Shown piece by piece: positions 1 to 8,926 of a stretch of DNA of 64,000 bases. Position numbers and translations under genes: made by a program. The number at the start of each line of letters is the position of its first letter. Positions within the stretch are counted from its first letter, which is position 1. Under the pieces are notes generated by a model that saw nothing but the letters and a program-made list of their open reading frames with translations, was not told where the DNA came from and did no database searches. The DNA is from Planctomycetota bacterium. GTDB lineage: Bacteria; Planctomycetota; Phycisphaerae; Phycisphaerales; Zrk34. Location of the stretch: positions 62,001-126,000 of the forward strand of contig WGMD01000002.1 in the NCBI GenBank assembly GCA_016125255.1, written 5' to 3'.

Positions 1-946
1 AGAAGTCGCGCCGCTGCGATCCGCGGTATTTGACCTGCTTGTGATGCAGTCCGACCATCGGGTAACGCCTGCGCCACGGATTGAGCAGCATTTTCCGGCG
101 GATTCGCAGGTATTTCTGGACGCGCACCGGCGAGCGATCGCTGCGCGGATCATCGACGCTCAACACGCCCTCGTCGCCGACGATCGTCATCGTGTGATTG
201 CGCGGCGCGACGATGCCGCAGGTCAGCCGGGCGACGACGCCGCTGACGAACTGGATGCACCCGACGGAAAAGTCAGGGGCGGAGTTGTCCGGCGACTCGC
301 CCGCCACCTTGTCGGGATACAGGCGACTCGAAAAAGCGGTGACTGACTTGGCCGGTCCGAAGTAGGCGCAGAGCCAGGTCAGCACATAACCGGCATGCTC
401 GACGGTGCAGCCGGTGGCGAATTCATCGACGGCGGGCCAGGCGACGCCGGCTTCGTTGATCCATCGTTGATACGGCATCAGGTGCGTCATGCCGTCGTCC
501 ATCTCGGCGTACGCGAGTTTGACATCGCCGACCTGCCGCTCGCGCAGGGCTTTCCAGAGCGTCTGCGCCGCTTCGTTGAGCAGCGTGCAGGGCGCGGAGG
601 ACAATGCGAGGCCGCGCGCTTTGGCGAGTTCGACAAGCTGGCGCGCTTCGCCGAGGTCCATGGCCAGCGGCTTTTCCGTGTAGACATGTTTGCCCGCTTC
701 GAGACACGCGCGCGTCACGGCGTAATGGCTCGACGGGTTCGTCAGGTTCAGCACCAGCTCGACGCGCTCGTCCGCGAGCAATTTGTCGAACGAGGCGTAA
801 TCCTCGCAGCCGCACAGCTCGGCCATTTTGCGCGAGCGATCGGCATCGCGGTCAAAGACGCCGACGAGCGTCAACTGCGGATGCAGCGGCAGCGTGAGCC
901 GGTACATATTCGCCACGTAGCCACAGCCGACGATCGCCAACTTCAT
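1..946 (-). CDS. Gfo/Idh/MocA family NAD(P)-dependent oxidoreductase (3' end outside window)
   Basis: Reading leftwards from an ATG at 946 gives an open frame of 315 codons running off the window edge, so the C-terminus is missing. The product starts MKLAIVGCGYVANMY, a Rossmann dinucleotide-binding loop, and about 95 residues in carries YTEKPLA, the EKP motif that holds the catalytic lysine in this family. Such enzymes oxidise or reduce sugars, often nucleotide sugars or inositols, in the cytoplasm. It is the last visible gene of a minus-strand polysaccharide cluster and lies 26 bp downstream of a glycosyltransferase, so a role in making a modified sugar for that polymer is a reasonable inference. 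The substrate cannot be told from sequence. Confidence 0.85.
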   Translation of the reverse strand, partial: MKLAIVGCGYVANMYRLTLPLHPQLTLVGVFDRDADRSRKMAELCGCEDYASFDKLLADERVELVLNLTNPSSHYAVTRACLEAGKHVYTEKPLAMDLGEARQLVELAKARGLALSSAPCTLLNEAAQTLWKALRERQVGDVKLAYAEMDDGMTHLMPYQRWINEAGVAWPAVDEFATGCTVEHAGYVLTWLCAYFGPAKSVTAFSSRLYPDKVAGESPDNSAPDFSVGCIQFVSGVVARLTCGIVAPRNHTMTIVGDEGVLSVDDPRSDRSPVRVQKYLRIRRKMLLNPWRRRYPMVGLHHKQVKYRGSQRRDF

Positions 947-972
947 CGCTCGCTCCAGAGGCCTTCGTCGAT

Positions 973-2043
973 TCAACGGTCGTTGACCGCGCCGCCGACG
1001 GGCGGATGATCATGACCGTCGGGCGCGTCGTTGGGCGCGGCGGCGGTCTTGTATTCGATGATGCGCGGGCCGGCGCCCAGCCAGCGGCGCGACCAGTATT
1101 TGAACTGCCCGATGCAGCCGGGGAAATTCGCCAGCACGCAGAAAAACGCGTAGAGCCCGGCGAATTGCGGATGCTGATGATCACGCCGGCGGCGACGCGC
1201 GATGCGCCAAACTTGCAGCGGATACACCAGCAGCACCAGCAGACTCAAACCGTATGTGGGCCAGGCCAGCCCCAGCGCGATCAGCGGGATGCCCGCCCCC
1301 CAGAGCCACAGCCGCATCGACGACCGCACGCCGAAGCGATCGGGAGAGCGCCCGTGCATGGCCATGGCCTGCGCGTAGGCGTGCCCGCCGCGCACGGATC
1401 GTTTCCACCATTGTCCGAAGCGCGTCATCGCCGCATCGTGCAGCGCCATCTTCGCGTCGATGCGGCGGATGCTCCATCCTTCGCGCCGCAGGCGCAGGCA
1501 CATCTCCGGCTCCTCGCCGGCGACGACGGACGGGTTGAATCCCCCGACCTGCGCCAACGCGTTCGCGCGCACCATGCAGAGGCCGCCGCACGCGGGAACG
1601 AGGCCGATCGGCGTATCCCATTCCATGTCGCAGAGCCGATTGTAGATCGACGCTTCGGGGAATCGTTCGTAGAGCCGGCCGGCCACGGCGGCGATTTGCG
1701 GTTCGCTGTCGAGGGCCGCGACGGCGGCGGCGATCCAACCGTCGATAATTTCGCAATCGCCGTCGACGAACTGCACGTAGGTCGTGGCTGGAGCGATCCG
1801 CATCAGGCGTGCGACGCCTTCGTTGCGGGCGCGGGCGGCGCTGAAGGGTATCGACATGTCCAATGACACGACTTCGACGCCCAGCGCGCGGGCACTGACG
1901 ACGCTCGCGTCCGTCGAGCCCGAATCGACGTACACCACGTGCGCAGCGACATCGAGCACCGACTTGAGGCAGCGCACGAGACGCTCGCCTTCATTGCGGC
2001 CGATGACGATGATGCCCACGGTGGATGCGGTCGATGCGGTCAG
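973..2043 (-). CDS. GT2 family glycosyltransferase
   Basis: About 356 residues. The N-terminal GT-A fold is clear: GIIVIGRNEGERL, then YVDSGSTDAS and FVDGDCEI (the DxD-type metal and nucleotide-sugar site), followed by ACGGLCMVR and an acidic GEEPEMCLR motif. The C-terminal third is hydrophobic (LWLWGAGIPLIALGL onward), suggesting membrane anchoring. The frame stays open further upstream but would overlap the sulfotransferase gene. The best ribosome-binding site (AAGGAG at about 2050-2055) sits 6 nt before a CTG at 2043, with a GTG at 2019 as the alternative. I chose CTG, which is unusual. The gene probably adds a sugar to the exopolysaccharide repeat unit; donor and acceptor are unknown. Confidence 0.82.
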   Translation of the reverse strand: MTASTASTVGIIVIGRNEGERLVRCLKSVLDVAAHVVYVDSGSTDASVVSARALGVEVVSLDMSIPFSAARARNEGVARLMRIAPATTYVQFVDGDCEIIDGWIAAAVAALDSEPQIAAVAGRLYERFPEASIYNRLCDMEWDTPIGLVPACGGLCMVRANALAQVGGFNPSVVAGEEPEMCLRLRREGWSIRRIDAKMALHDAAMTRFGQWWKRSVRGGHAYAQAMAMHGRSPDRFGVRSSMRLWLWGAGIPLIALGLAWPTYGLSLLVLLVYPLQVWRIARRRRRDHQHPQFAGLYAFFCVLANFPGCIGQFKYWSRRWLGAGPRIIEYKTAAAPNDAPDGHDHPPVGGAVNDR

Positions 2044-2071
2044 CGTGTTCTCCTTGTCGCGGTGCGGTTCC

Positions 2072-3064
2072 TCAGCGGGTCGACGTAAGGGGCGTTTGCG
2101 TCCACCAGTCCCGCATGAACGTCGAATCGAGGATGCGCTCGACAAGCGCCTGATCCTCGGCGGTGAGCTTGTTGCGCCATTGCGTGGCGATCTTGCCGGA
2201 GTCCTCGGCGTCGGCTTCGATGGCCCGGCTCACTTCGTCGGTGAAGGGCAGGTCGAGGCGTGCGAACAAGTGGCGCATCTGGCCGACCGGGTCGGCGACG
2301 AGCTGTTCGTACGTGATGCGCGTATACATCGCCGAGTCGCGACCGGCCCGATCGATTTCCTCATTGAGGTAGAGCCAGTACCACAGTTCCGACGTCTGCA
2401 CGTTCATCGCTTCAATGTCGCCGAAGCGCTCGCCCCAGCAGGGGGCTTCGCGGACGATCTTGTGGAGGCGATCGCGATTGGCCTGATCGACTTCGTCCTT
2501 GACGCGGGTCGCCAGATAGCGCGAGGCCCATGAATTGAGGAACCCGCCGGGATGCCGGACGATGTGAATCACCGCGACCTGCGGGCGATGTTTCAAGACG
2601 AACGACGCCCAGCCGGGCGGCGAGACGAACTTAAGAATGGGCAGCGCTTCCTTGAAGCGCGAACGGCTGATAATGAACCATGGCGGGAGCCATTCGCCAT
2701 GACGCAACGATGGAAGCACCTTGCTGAGCACCGCGCGATAGCGCGGCCCGCGCACGAGACGATAGATGCCCAACCGGCGCGCCGGCTCGTAGAGAAATCG
2801 CTTGGGGACTTCGATCGGGTTGTCGTGCGAACCCATGTGATCGATCGTCCACGCCACCGCATCGTCCCACTGCGCGTGCATCGCCGGCTGATCGCGATGG
2901 AGAATGAACTGGTCCTCGGTAAGCTTGCCCAATGGCGAGCCGGGAATCAGGTCCGGCTCGTCGCGGCAGAACGTCAGCGGACTCTTGTCGAACAAGTTGA
3001 GTAGCCAGTTCGAACCCGAGCGGCCCTGTCCGACGATGATGGCGTATTTGCGAAGCTGGGTCAT
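2072..3064 (-). CDS. PAPS-dependent sulfotransferase family protein
   Basis: 330 residues. The N-terminus reads KYAIIVGQGRSGSNWLLNLF, the P-loop-like 5'-phosphosulfate-binding loop of carbohydrate and tyrosine sulfotransferases. A downstream VIHIVRHPGGFLNSW segment fits the 3'-phosphate-binding strand, with its Arg and Ser-type contacts. The family moves sulfate from PAPS to hydroxyl groups of sugars or proteins. It lies between glycosyltransferases in a polysaccharide cluster, and the same window holds cysD and cysNC for PAPS synthesis, so sulfation of the exported polysaccharide is the most likely job. The exact acceptor is inferred only. Confidence 0.85.
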   Translation of the reverse strand: MTQLRKYAIIVGQGRSGSNWLLNLFDKSPLTFCRDEPDLIPGSPLGKLTEDQFILHRDQPAMHAQWDDAVAWTIDHMGSHDNPIEVPKRFLYEPARRLGIYRLVRGPRYRAVLSKVLPSLRHGEWLPPWFIISRSRFKEALPILKFVSPPGWASFVLKHRPQVAVIHIVRHPGGFLNSWASRYLATRVKDEVDQANRDRLHKIVREAPCWGERFGDIEAMNVQTSELWYWLYLNEEIDRAGRDSAMYTRITYEQLVADPVGQMRHLFARLDLPFTDEVSRAIEADAEDSGKIATQWRNKLTAEDQALVERILDSTFMRDWWTQTPLTSTR

Positions 3065-3109
3065 AAATGAAGAGCGCCTCCGGCGGCGGGCCGTCGCGTC
3101 GCGCGGGTC

Positions 3110-4156
3110 TTACGCCTTTTCAAAAGCGGTCCAGAACGCCGTGATATCCGCCACTTCCTGCTCGCGCGAATAGTTTTCAATGATGAACGCGCGGGCCCGG
3201 TCCGTTTCGTCGCGGTAGGCGTGAAGATCCTCGCGCAGTCGGGCGAGAATCCGTTCGGTTGTCTTGACGAATTCGAGAATGTTGCCGTCTTCGATCGGGA
3301 AACTGAAGGATGGATCGAACAATTCGCGCCCGCCCTGCCCGTGGTACCCGACGACGAGACAGCGGCTGAGCATGGCCTCCATGGGCGGGCGCGGCAGACC
3401 TTCGCGGATGCTGAAGCTCAGGAACAGCGCCGATTCGCCCATGATGTCCGCCACCTGCTTTTCGGTCTTGTCCTCGATGGGCACAAGCCCGAAGCCCTCC
3501 AGCGCGCCGCGAAGCCGAAGCAGCCCCAGCACCTGAATCACCTCGTCGAGGCGTTTACGCGGCATGTAGCAGACTTGGCGCTTCTTGGGCATGTCCGCCT
3601 TGAACATGCTCAGTTCACCCGGACATTTGGCGAAGCGGTGAATCCACAGATTGGGAAACGCGTAGCGGAGATACTCTTCATTGTCGCGCGAGACGGCGAT
3701 CATGGCGACGATGTTCGGGTGATAGTGCGGCACATCCGTCGGCGGGCCGTCGAGCGTGAACCCGCGCAGCGTGTCGTACCCATTGAGATTCAGGATCACG
3801 ATGCGTTTGGCCTGATCGATGAGCTTGCGCGTTTCCTGCGACTGGATCGACTGGGCGCCGAAGATTGCGCGGCGGAGAGTCGAACGGAGCGTGGGTTTGC
3901 GCATCGGGGAAAACAGTCGGCAGTACGCTTCAGGCAGCAGCAGGACGTCGTCGGACGTCATCTGGACTTCGCTGAACGTGCGAATGGGCGTGGCGTTGTC
4001 GAAGAACTTCGTGCGGTGCTCGCGGCGGCCGTGCACGACGAATGCTTTGATACCGATCTCGTTGAGAATGTCGACCTGCCGGTAAATGGTTTTCATCCCG
4101 CCCACGGGCTTGTTCGCATCCGGACAGACGACATACACGGTGCCGATCGCACTCAT
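3110..4156 (-). CDS. GT4-like glycosyltransferase
   Basis: 348 residues from ATG 4156. An upstream in-frame start at 4213 has no ribosome-binding site, while 4156 has a GGGA 8 nt before it. The protein opens with TVYVVCPDANKPVGGMKTIYR, typical of the first strand and glycine-rich loop of GT-B retaining transferases. Near the C-terminus it has REGLPRPPMEAM, the E-x7-E-type donor site, followed by GYHGQGGRELFD. It is cytoplasmic or peripheral on the inner membrane by family. It sits between the polymerase-like and the sulfotransferase genes on the same strand and probably belongs to one transcription unit with them. Sugar specificity is not readable. Confidence 0.78.
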   Translation of the reverse strand: MSAIGTVYVVCPDANKPVGGMKTIYRQVDILNEIGIKAFVVHGRREHRTKFFDNATPIRTFSEVQMTSDDVLLLPEAYCRLFSPMRKPTLRSTLRRAIFGAQSIQSQETRKLIDQAKRIVILNLNGYDTLRGFTLDGPPTDVPHYHPNIVAMIAVSRDNEEYLRYAFPNLWIHRFAKCPGELSMFKADMPKKRQVCYMPRKRLDEVIQVLGLLRLRGALEGFGLVPIEDKTEKQVADIMGESALFLSFSIREGLPRPPMEAMLSRCLVVGYHGQGGRELFDPSFSFPIEDGNILEFVKTTERILARLREDLHAYRDETDRARAFIIENYSREQEVADITAFWTAFEKA

Positions 4157-4234
4157 CGCAGATTCCCGACCATTCGCACGTTGCCGCACCCATCCGTCGC
4201 GCGGTGCGGCCATTGCATTGAAAGGAAGTTGAGT

Positions 4235-5602
4235 TTAGATCTGCCCGACGGGACGACCCTGAACTGACGCCCGTCGCGCGGGGACGGCCCGTCGGGCCGG
4301 ACGGCGCAATGTGGTGACCAATCCCCCCAGCGCCCCGCAGACCACGAAATACGGCGGACCGATCATGGCATTGAACACCGAGTCGAAAGACACCATCATC
4401 GCCGTCAGCGCCAGCGCCGTCGCCGGGGCGAACATCGGATGGACGAGGTATTCGAGCGGCAAGCGCCGCGCCAGCAGGATGCCCGGCAGACAGAACACGA
4501 GCCACATCATCACCGTCGCGATCCAACCGTTCTTGCTGATGGTGATGATCCAGAGACTGTCGGTGATCCATCGGCCTTTGGTCGTGATCACGACGTTGCG
4601 GTTCCATCCGCCCCAGCCGAACCATATCTGCTGCATGATGTGGTCGCGCTGCTGGTTTTCCTGATCGATACGGGTCCCCAAAGAATCGGCGCGATTTTGT
4701 GAGAATACTTCGGCAATATCGATCATTTCTGGGGCAATCACGTCAGTCGTCATTCGATCGGCGATGTAGATCATCGGACTGATCAGTACAAGGACCATCA
4801 CCCATCGTATACGCAGTCGCAGCAGTACGTAAAAGACCATAAAAACGAGCAACAGCAATGTGTAGGCGTTGGATGCGCGACAGAGGACCGTGGTCACCAA
4901 CAGGGCCCAGAAAGCATATGACATCGGGATGCCCATCACCTGCTTGACCGCACGGCTGCGCCACAGCACCAGGCACACCGACGTCGCGATCGACATCCAC
5001 AGGCCCAGCGCGATGCCGTGCTGCATGAACACCTTCGGACGATAGCCGCCCAAGCGATGGTCCATCTGCGGCGCCGACTGATGAAACCCGTAGACCCAGT
5101 AATGGAGCTGCGGACTCATGCGCACTTCAAAGAGGCAAAACGGCACATAGATCAGACCGCCGATCATGATCGCGATCGCCAGTTCCCGCATGCCGCGCAG
5201 ATCCGCGAAATACATCCGCCCCAGTATCCAGGGCACCAGCAGATCCATCGACGATCCGAGCACCGCGGACATGCCGTCGTACGGCCCCAGCCCGTTGAAC
5301 AGCGACGACGCCATGGGAACGCAGCACACGAACAGAATCGGGATGTCGATCCATCGCGGACGCAGATTCAGCACGGTGGAGGTGTCGAAGAGAATGGCTG
5401 CAATGAGCGGCACGACGCCGATGACCGTGCTCTTGGAATAGTCGGGCAGACCTTCAAAATGGAAACCCGCGATGGGCAGGAACAGCCATCCGCCGATCAT
5501 CGAAATCAGCACGGCGCGTCGCGGCGTAAAGAACTGGAACAGCACCAGCGTCAGCGGCAGCCAGCCGTACAATGCGATTGAGACGCTTGCGTTCATGAAC
5601 AC
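4235..5602 (-). CDS. O-antigen polymerase/ligase-like integral membrane protein
   Basis: 455 residues with at least ten hydrophobic segments and a long hydrophilic loop in the second half (about residues 285-340, rich in charged residues and Asn/Gln), the layout of Wzy/WaaL-type polymerases. The reading begins at GTG 5602; an ATG at 5596 two codons later is equally possible and neither has a strong ribosome-binding site. With a flippase on the opposite strand and glycosyltransferases downstream, polymerisation of lipid-linked repeat units at the outer face of the inner membrane is the best inference. Primary-sequence similarity in this family is weak, so the call rests on topology and context. 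Confidence 0.7.
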   Translation of the reverse strand: MFMNASVSIALYGWLPLTLVLFQFFTPRRAVLISMIGGWLFLPIAGFHFEGLPDYSKSTVIGVVPLIAAILFDTSTVLNLRPRWIDIPILFVCCVPMASSLFNGLGPYDGMSAVLGSSMDLLVPWILGRMYFADLRGMRELAIAIMIGGLIYVPFCLFEVRMSPQLHYWVYGFHQSAPQMDHRLGGYRPKVFMQHGIALGLWMSIATSVCLVLWRSRAVKQVMGIPMSYAFWALLVTTVLCRASNAYTLLLLVFMVFYVLLRLRIRWVMVLVLISPMIYIADRMTTDVIAPEMIDIAEVFSQNRADSLGTRIDQENQQRDHIMQQIWFGWGGWNRNVVITTKGRWITDSLWIITISKNGWIATVMMWLVFCLPGILLARRLPLEYLVHPMFAPATALALTAMMVSFDSVFNAMIGPPYFVVCGALGGLVTTLRRPARRAVPARRASVQGRPVGQI

Positions 5603-6240
5603 TCGCTTGGCCCGTACGACGTCGTTGAGTGCGACGTCACGGGAAGTTCACGGGCTTGCGCGCCGAATCAGGCAGCGCGAAAAGGCACATCGGTCCGCCG
5701 ATTCCGCGGGCGGGTGCATTCGGCGTCGTGCCGTCCCCTGATGGGCTATCGGCTCAGACCGTTCGCCGTTGCACTTGCGGGGCGTCAATGCATCCAACGC
5801 CGGCAAAATCGTCAAGGCAAATCAGCGCGGGCTCCGCCCCCCTCGGCACCCCGGTACGGGCGTGCCTTCCGGATACAACGCCGCCTGACCGCCGCTTGAG
5901 GCGGCCACGACGCAGCCACGGCCAATATTATCAGTAGTCCTGGATCGGCCTACCGTCACCCTGCGTGGTCATTATATCGTAGGTTTGTATGGCCAACATT
6001 AGGCCCGCCCGCCGCCCCGGCGACCGCAAAGTCCGTATCGGACCCGCATTGCCGCTTTGTTAATAAGACTGTTCAATCCAGTCCCGACCGTTCGCATCGT
6101 GCCTTCCGTCGCCGGCCGTGCGGCATTAAGAATCCCCCCCAACGGACCGATGTTTGAGTGGCTCACGACTTGGCGGCAAGCGAGGGATTTGGACGGCGGA
6201 TTCAACACGAACGGCATGTGACCCACCGACGGTGCGAATT
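5603..6240. other. Intergenic region between divergent polysaccharide genes
   Basis: About 640 bp with no convincing coding frame. It must carry the promoters of both polysaccharide arms. I see one candidate minus-strand -10 box (see separate entry) and a hairpin at 5846-5867 (arms GGCAC/GTGCC continued by CCCG/CGGG). If transcription starts near 5965, that hairpin lies inside a roughly 360-nt leader. A long leader in front of an exopolysaccharide operon is a typical place for antitermination control, and a NusG-like protein is encoded in the window, but nothing in the sequence proves a link. Confidence 0.5.
5971..5996 (-). promoter_or_regulatory. Candidate sigma-70-type promoter for the minus-strand polysaccharide genes
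   Basis: On the minus strand TATAAT (5971-5976) is a perfect -10 box. The best -35-like match, TTGGCC (5991-5996), is only 14 nt upstream, which is short, so the -35 is doubtful. The surrounding 40 bp are noticeably A/T-richer than the flanks. Confidence 0.3.
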
Positions 6241-7737
6241 ATGACCCGGACACTTGCCCCAGAGGAATCGCTCTCCAAAGATATCCGGTCGGACCAGAAG
6301 CAATTCAGGGATGTTCCGAGCCACGCAATGACTCAAGGACCGGTCGACAACGCCACATCGATGCCTCACGAAGCACCGACGGCGATCAATGAATCCTCAC
6401 CGGACGTGTCCGCCTCGGACTATCGCCCCACCGTCTCGCTTCGACGCGCCGCCATGAGCGGCACCATCTGGACCATGCTCGGTCAGGTCGGCCGCCAGGG
6501 CGTCCGCATCATCAGCAGTCTCGTCCTCACACGACTCCTCTTCCCCGAAGCGTACGGTCTCGTCGCCATCGTCGGGTTCATCATGAGCGGCGTGCAGATG
6601 TTCTCCGACACCGGGGTCAACGCCGCCATCATTCAAAACAAACGCGGCGGCACCGACGAATTCATCAACACCGCATGGACCATCCAGGTCGTCCGAAGCT
6701 TCTTCCTCTACGCCATCCTCGTCGTCCTCGCCTATCCCATGGCGCTCATCTACGAGCAGCCCCCGCTGACCGTGCTCATCATCGTCGCCGGCGTCAGCAC
6801 GATCATCGGCGGATTCAGCTCCACCGGCATGCTCCGCCTGCACCGACAAGTCTCCATTCGACCCATCGTCATCCGGGATCTGGTCTCGCAGATGGTCGGC
6901 CTGGCGGTCATGATTCCCTGGGCCTACCTGGCGCCGAGCGTCTGGGTGCTCATCGGCGGCGGCATCGCGGCGGCCCTCGCCAACACCGCCATGTCCTTCT
7001 GGCTCACCCCCGGGTCCAAACCCCATCTGGCATGGGACAAGTCCGTCGCGCGCGAAATCTTCCTCTTCGGAAGATGGCTTTTCATCAGCACCGGCGTGAC
7101 CTTCCTCTTCCAGCGCGGCGACGCCATGGTCCTCGGCAAACTCGTCGACCCCGCCATGCTTGGCATCTACACCGTCGCCGTCACCTGGTCGCGCGGCGTG
7201 CTCGAACTCATCAACAAACTCGGCAACCAGGTCCTCTTCCCGCTCTACTCCCACCTCGCCAATCACTCGCGCGACCGCCTGCGCAGTCAGGTCTTCAAGG
7301 CCCGCCTCGTCATCCTCGCCGTCGCCCTCCCCGTCACCTGGTTCTTCGTCCTCTTCGGCGATCACTTCATCAGCTTCATGTACGACGAACGCTACCACGA
7401 AGCGGGATGGATCCTGCGCATTCTCGCCGTCGGCGTCGGCGGGCAGATCATCGTCTTCACCGGCGCCAATGTCATTCTCTCCGTCGGCGACTCGTTCCGA
7501 CAGATGGTCTACCAGCTTGTCTGCGGAACCTGTCTCATCGGCGGCATGCTTCTGGGCTACCACTTCGACGACTTGCAGGGCTTCGTCATCAGTCTGGCGC
7601 TGATTCCGATCGTGCAGTATGTGTGCATGGCGTGGGCGGTGAACAAGCACGGCGTGTGGCTGCCGCTTCTGGACCTGCCGGCGTTCGCGCTGACGTTCCT
7701 GGTGGCGGGGCTCGGCTGGTGGCTCATGCCGTCGTGA
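6241..7737 (+). CDS. Wzx/RfbX-type lipid-linked oligosaccharide flippase
   Basis: 498 residues from ATG 6241. The frame continues upstream to a TTG at 6154, but that leader looks random. After a hydrophilic N-terminus of about 70 residues the protein has around twelve to fourteen hydrophobic segments, starting with SGTIWTMLGQVGRQGVRIIS and LTRLLFPEAYGLVA, which match WzxC/MVF-superfamily exporters. Such proteins move undecaprenyl-linked repeat units across the inner membrane. It diverges from the polymerase-like gene and is followed by the deacetylase/GT2/FemAB trio. No good ribosome-binding site is visible before 6241; in-frame ATGs at 6328 and 6361 are alternatives. Confidence 0.85.
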   Translation: MTRTLAPEESLSKDIRSDQKQFRDVPSHAMTQGPVDNATSMPHEAPTAINESSPDVSASDYRPTVSLRRAAMSGTIWTMLGQVGRQGVRIISSLVLTRLLFPEAYGLVAIVGFIMSGVQMFSDTGVNAAIIQNKRGGTDEFINTAWTIQVVRSFFLYAILVVLAYPMALIYEQPPLTVLIIVAGVSTIIGGFSSTGMLRLHRQVSIRPIVIRDLVSQMVGLAVMIPWAYLAPSVWVLIGGGIAAALANTAMSFWLTPGSKPHLAWDKSVAREIFLFGRWLFISTGVTFLFQRGDAMVLGKLVDPAMLGIYTVAVTWSRGVLELINKLGNQVLFPLYSHLANHSRDRLRSQVFKARLVILAVALPVTWFFVLFGDHFISFMYDERYHEAGWILRILAVGVGGQIIVFTGANVILSVGDSFRQMVYQLVCGTCLIGGMLLGYHFDDLQGFVISLALIPIVQYVCMAWAVNKHGVWLPLLDLPAFALTFLVAGLGWWLMPS

Positions 7738-7758
7738 ACCGACGCGCCGCGGAACAGG

Positions 7759-7834
7759 GATGAATCATGCGCGACTGCGACCTCAATCTTCAGATGATGC
7801 TCCGTCCGACCGCCGGGCTGCGGTATGATTCATC
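7759..7834. promoter_or_regulatory. 10-bp inverted repeat overlapping a -10-like box
   Basis: GATGAATCAT at 7759-7768 is matched by its exact complement ATGATTCATC at 7825-7834. The right half overlaps TATGAT (7824-7829), a good -10 sequence for the deacetylase gene starting at 7865. I see no convincing -35. The arrangement could be a repressor operator pair, or a long-range RNA hairpin if transcription comes from the flippase gene. Confidence 0.35.
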
Positions 7835-7864
7835 GTGCCCGCATCACATCCGCCGGCGACACAC

Positions 7865-8926
7865 ATGAGCGCGATCAGGGACATGCCGACGCGCCGGGAG
7901 CCGCGCTTCAAAACGCGCGTGCTGCACCGGCTTGAAGCGATGCTTCATTACGCCGGTTTGCCGGGCGTGTACTGCAAAGCGCGCGGCCTGCGTGGGGCGA
8001 TCATCCTCATGTACCACAGCGTCGCCGCCGAAGCGCATGCCCGCTTCATCGATCCGCGCGTCCGCATGACCCCCGACGCGTTCGAGCGGCAGATGCGCTT
8101 TCTCGCCGGGCATCGACACGTCATCCGCCTCACCGACCTCGTCGAACTGCTTCAGCGCGGCGACGAACCGCCCGTCGGCACGGTGGTCCTCACCTTCGAC
8201 GACGGCTACATCGACAACCTCGACGTCGCCGCCCCGATCCTCGCGCAATACAACCTGCCCGCCACGCTGTTCCTCCCGACCCGCTACATCGACGACGCAC
8301 GGACGCAGTGGGTCGACGAGCTTTACTCGATCTTCCGCTACCGCCGGCGCAACGAGCTTCGCCTCGCGCCCGGTGATGCGGCGACGCTCGATCTGAGCGC
8401 GCCCGAACAGCGGATTGACGCCTATGAAAAACTCTGCGAGGCGCTGATTCGCGCGGATCGCCCGCAGCGGGAGGAACAATTGTCATTCCTCGCTGATCAG
8501 CTTGACCCAGGCGAAAAGCCGCCGACGATGACGCTCGACTGGACTGGCGTGCGGCGCCTGCTTGAAGTTCATCCCGGCTTCGAAATCGGCGCCCACACGC
8601 TCGATCACCTGGACCTGTCCACGCACACCGGCGAGCGCGCCATGGCGGAATTGACGCAGAGCGCCCGGAAAATCGAGGCGGAGTTGGATCAGCCGGTGCG
8701 GCATTTTTCGTTCCCCTACGGGCGATGCGTGCCCGAGACGCGCGCGGCGGCGATCGAGGCGGGGTTCGCGTCGGCGGTGGCGGCGGGGAACGCTTTTCTG
8801 ATCGACCGGCATACCGACCGATACACCATGGCGCGGATCGATCCGACGCAACTGCTCGAACTGTTCGGCCTGTTCACCAGCGGCGCCTACCCCGGCCTGC
8901 CGCGCGCCCTGTTTGGAAGAGCATGA
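7865..8926 (+). CDS. NodB-type polysaccharide deacetylase
   Basis: 353 residues from ATG 7865; a GTG at 7835 and an ATG at 7883 are possible alternatives and none has a clear ribosome-binding site. ILMYHSV, then VVLTFDDGYIDNLDVAAPIL is motif 1 of carbohydrate esterase family 4, with the catalytic Asp and the metal Asp. Later EIGAHTLDHLDLS gives the H-x(3)-D/H metal motif and HFSFPYGRC the R/P-Y-G groove motif. Members remove N-acetyl groups from GlcNAc-containing glycans. The stop codon overlaps the start of the following GT2 gene (ATGA), indicating translational coupling, so it likely modifies the same polysaccharide. There is no obvious signal peptide. Confidence 0.88.
   Translation: MSAIRDMPTRREPRFKTRVLHRLEAMLHYAGLPGVYCKARGLRGAIILMYHSVAAEAHARFIDPRVRMTPDAFERQMRFLAGHRHVIRLTDLVELLQRGDEPPVGTVVLTFDDGYIDNLDVAAPILAQYNLPATLFLPTRYIDDARTQWVDELYSIFRYRRRNELRLAPGDAATLDLSAPEQRIDAYEKLCEALIRADRPQREEQLSFLADQLDPGEKPPTMTLDWTGVRRLLEVHPGFEIGAHTLDHLDLSTHTGERAMAELTQSARKIEAELDQPVRHFSFPYGRCVPETRAAAIEAGFASAVAAGNAFLIDRHTDRYTMARIDPTQLLELFGLFTSGAYPGLPRALFGRA

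Noticed and set aside
5999-6226. A 75-residue ORF in the polysaccharide intergenic region
   Set aside because: No ribosome-binding site, no motif, and its upstream end overlaps the flippase leader.
6397-7650. A 417-residue acidic minus-strand frame over the flippase gene
   Set aside because: Shadow of the hydrophobic flippase: a strongly biased Asp/Glu/Gly composition expected from the reverse complement.
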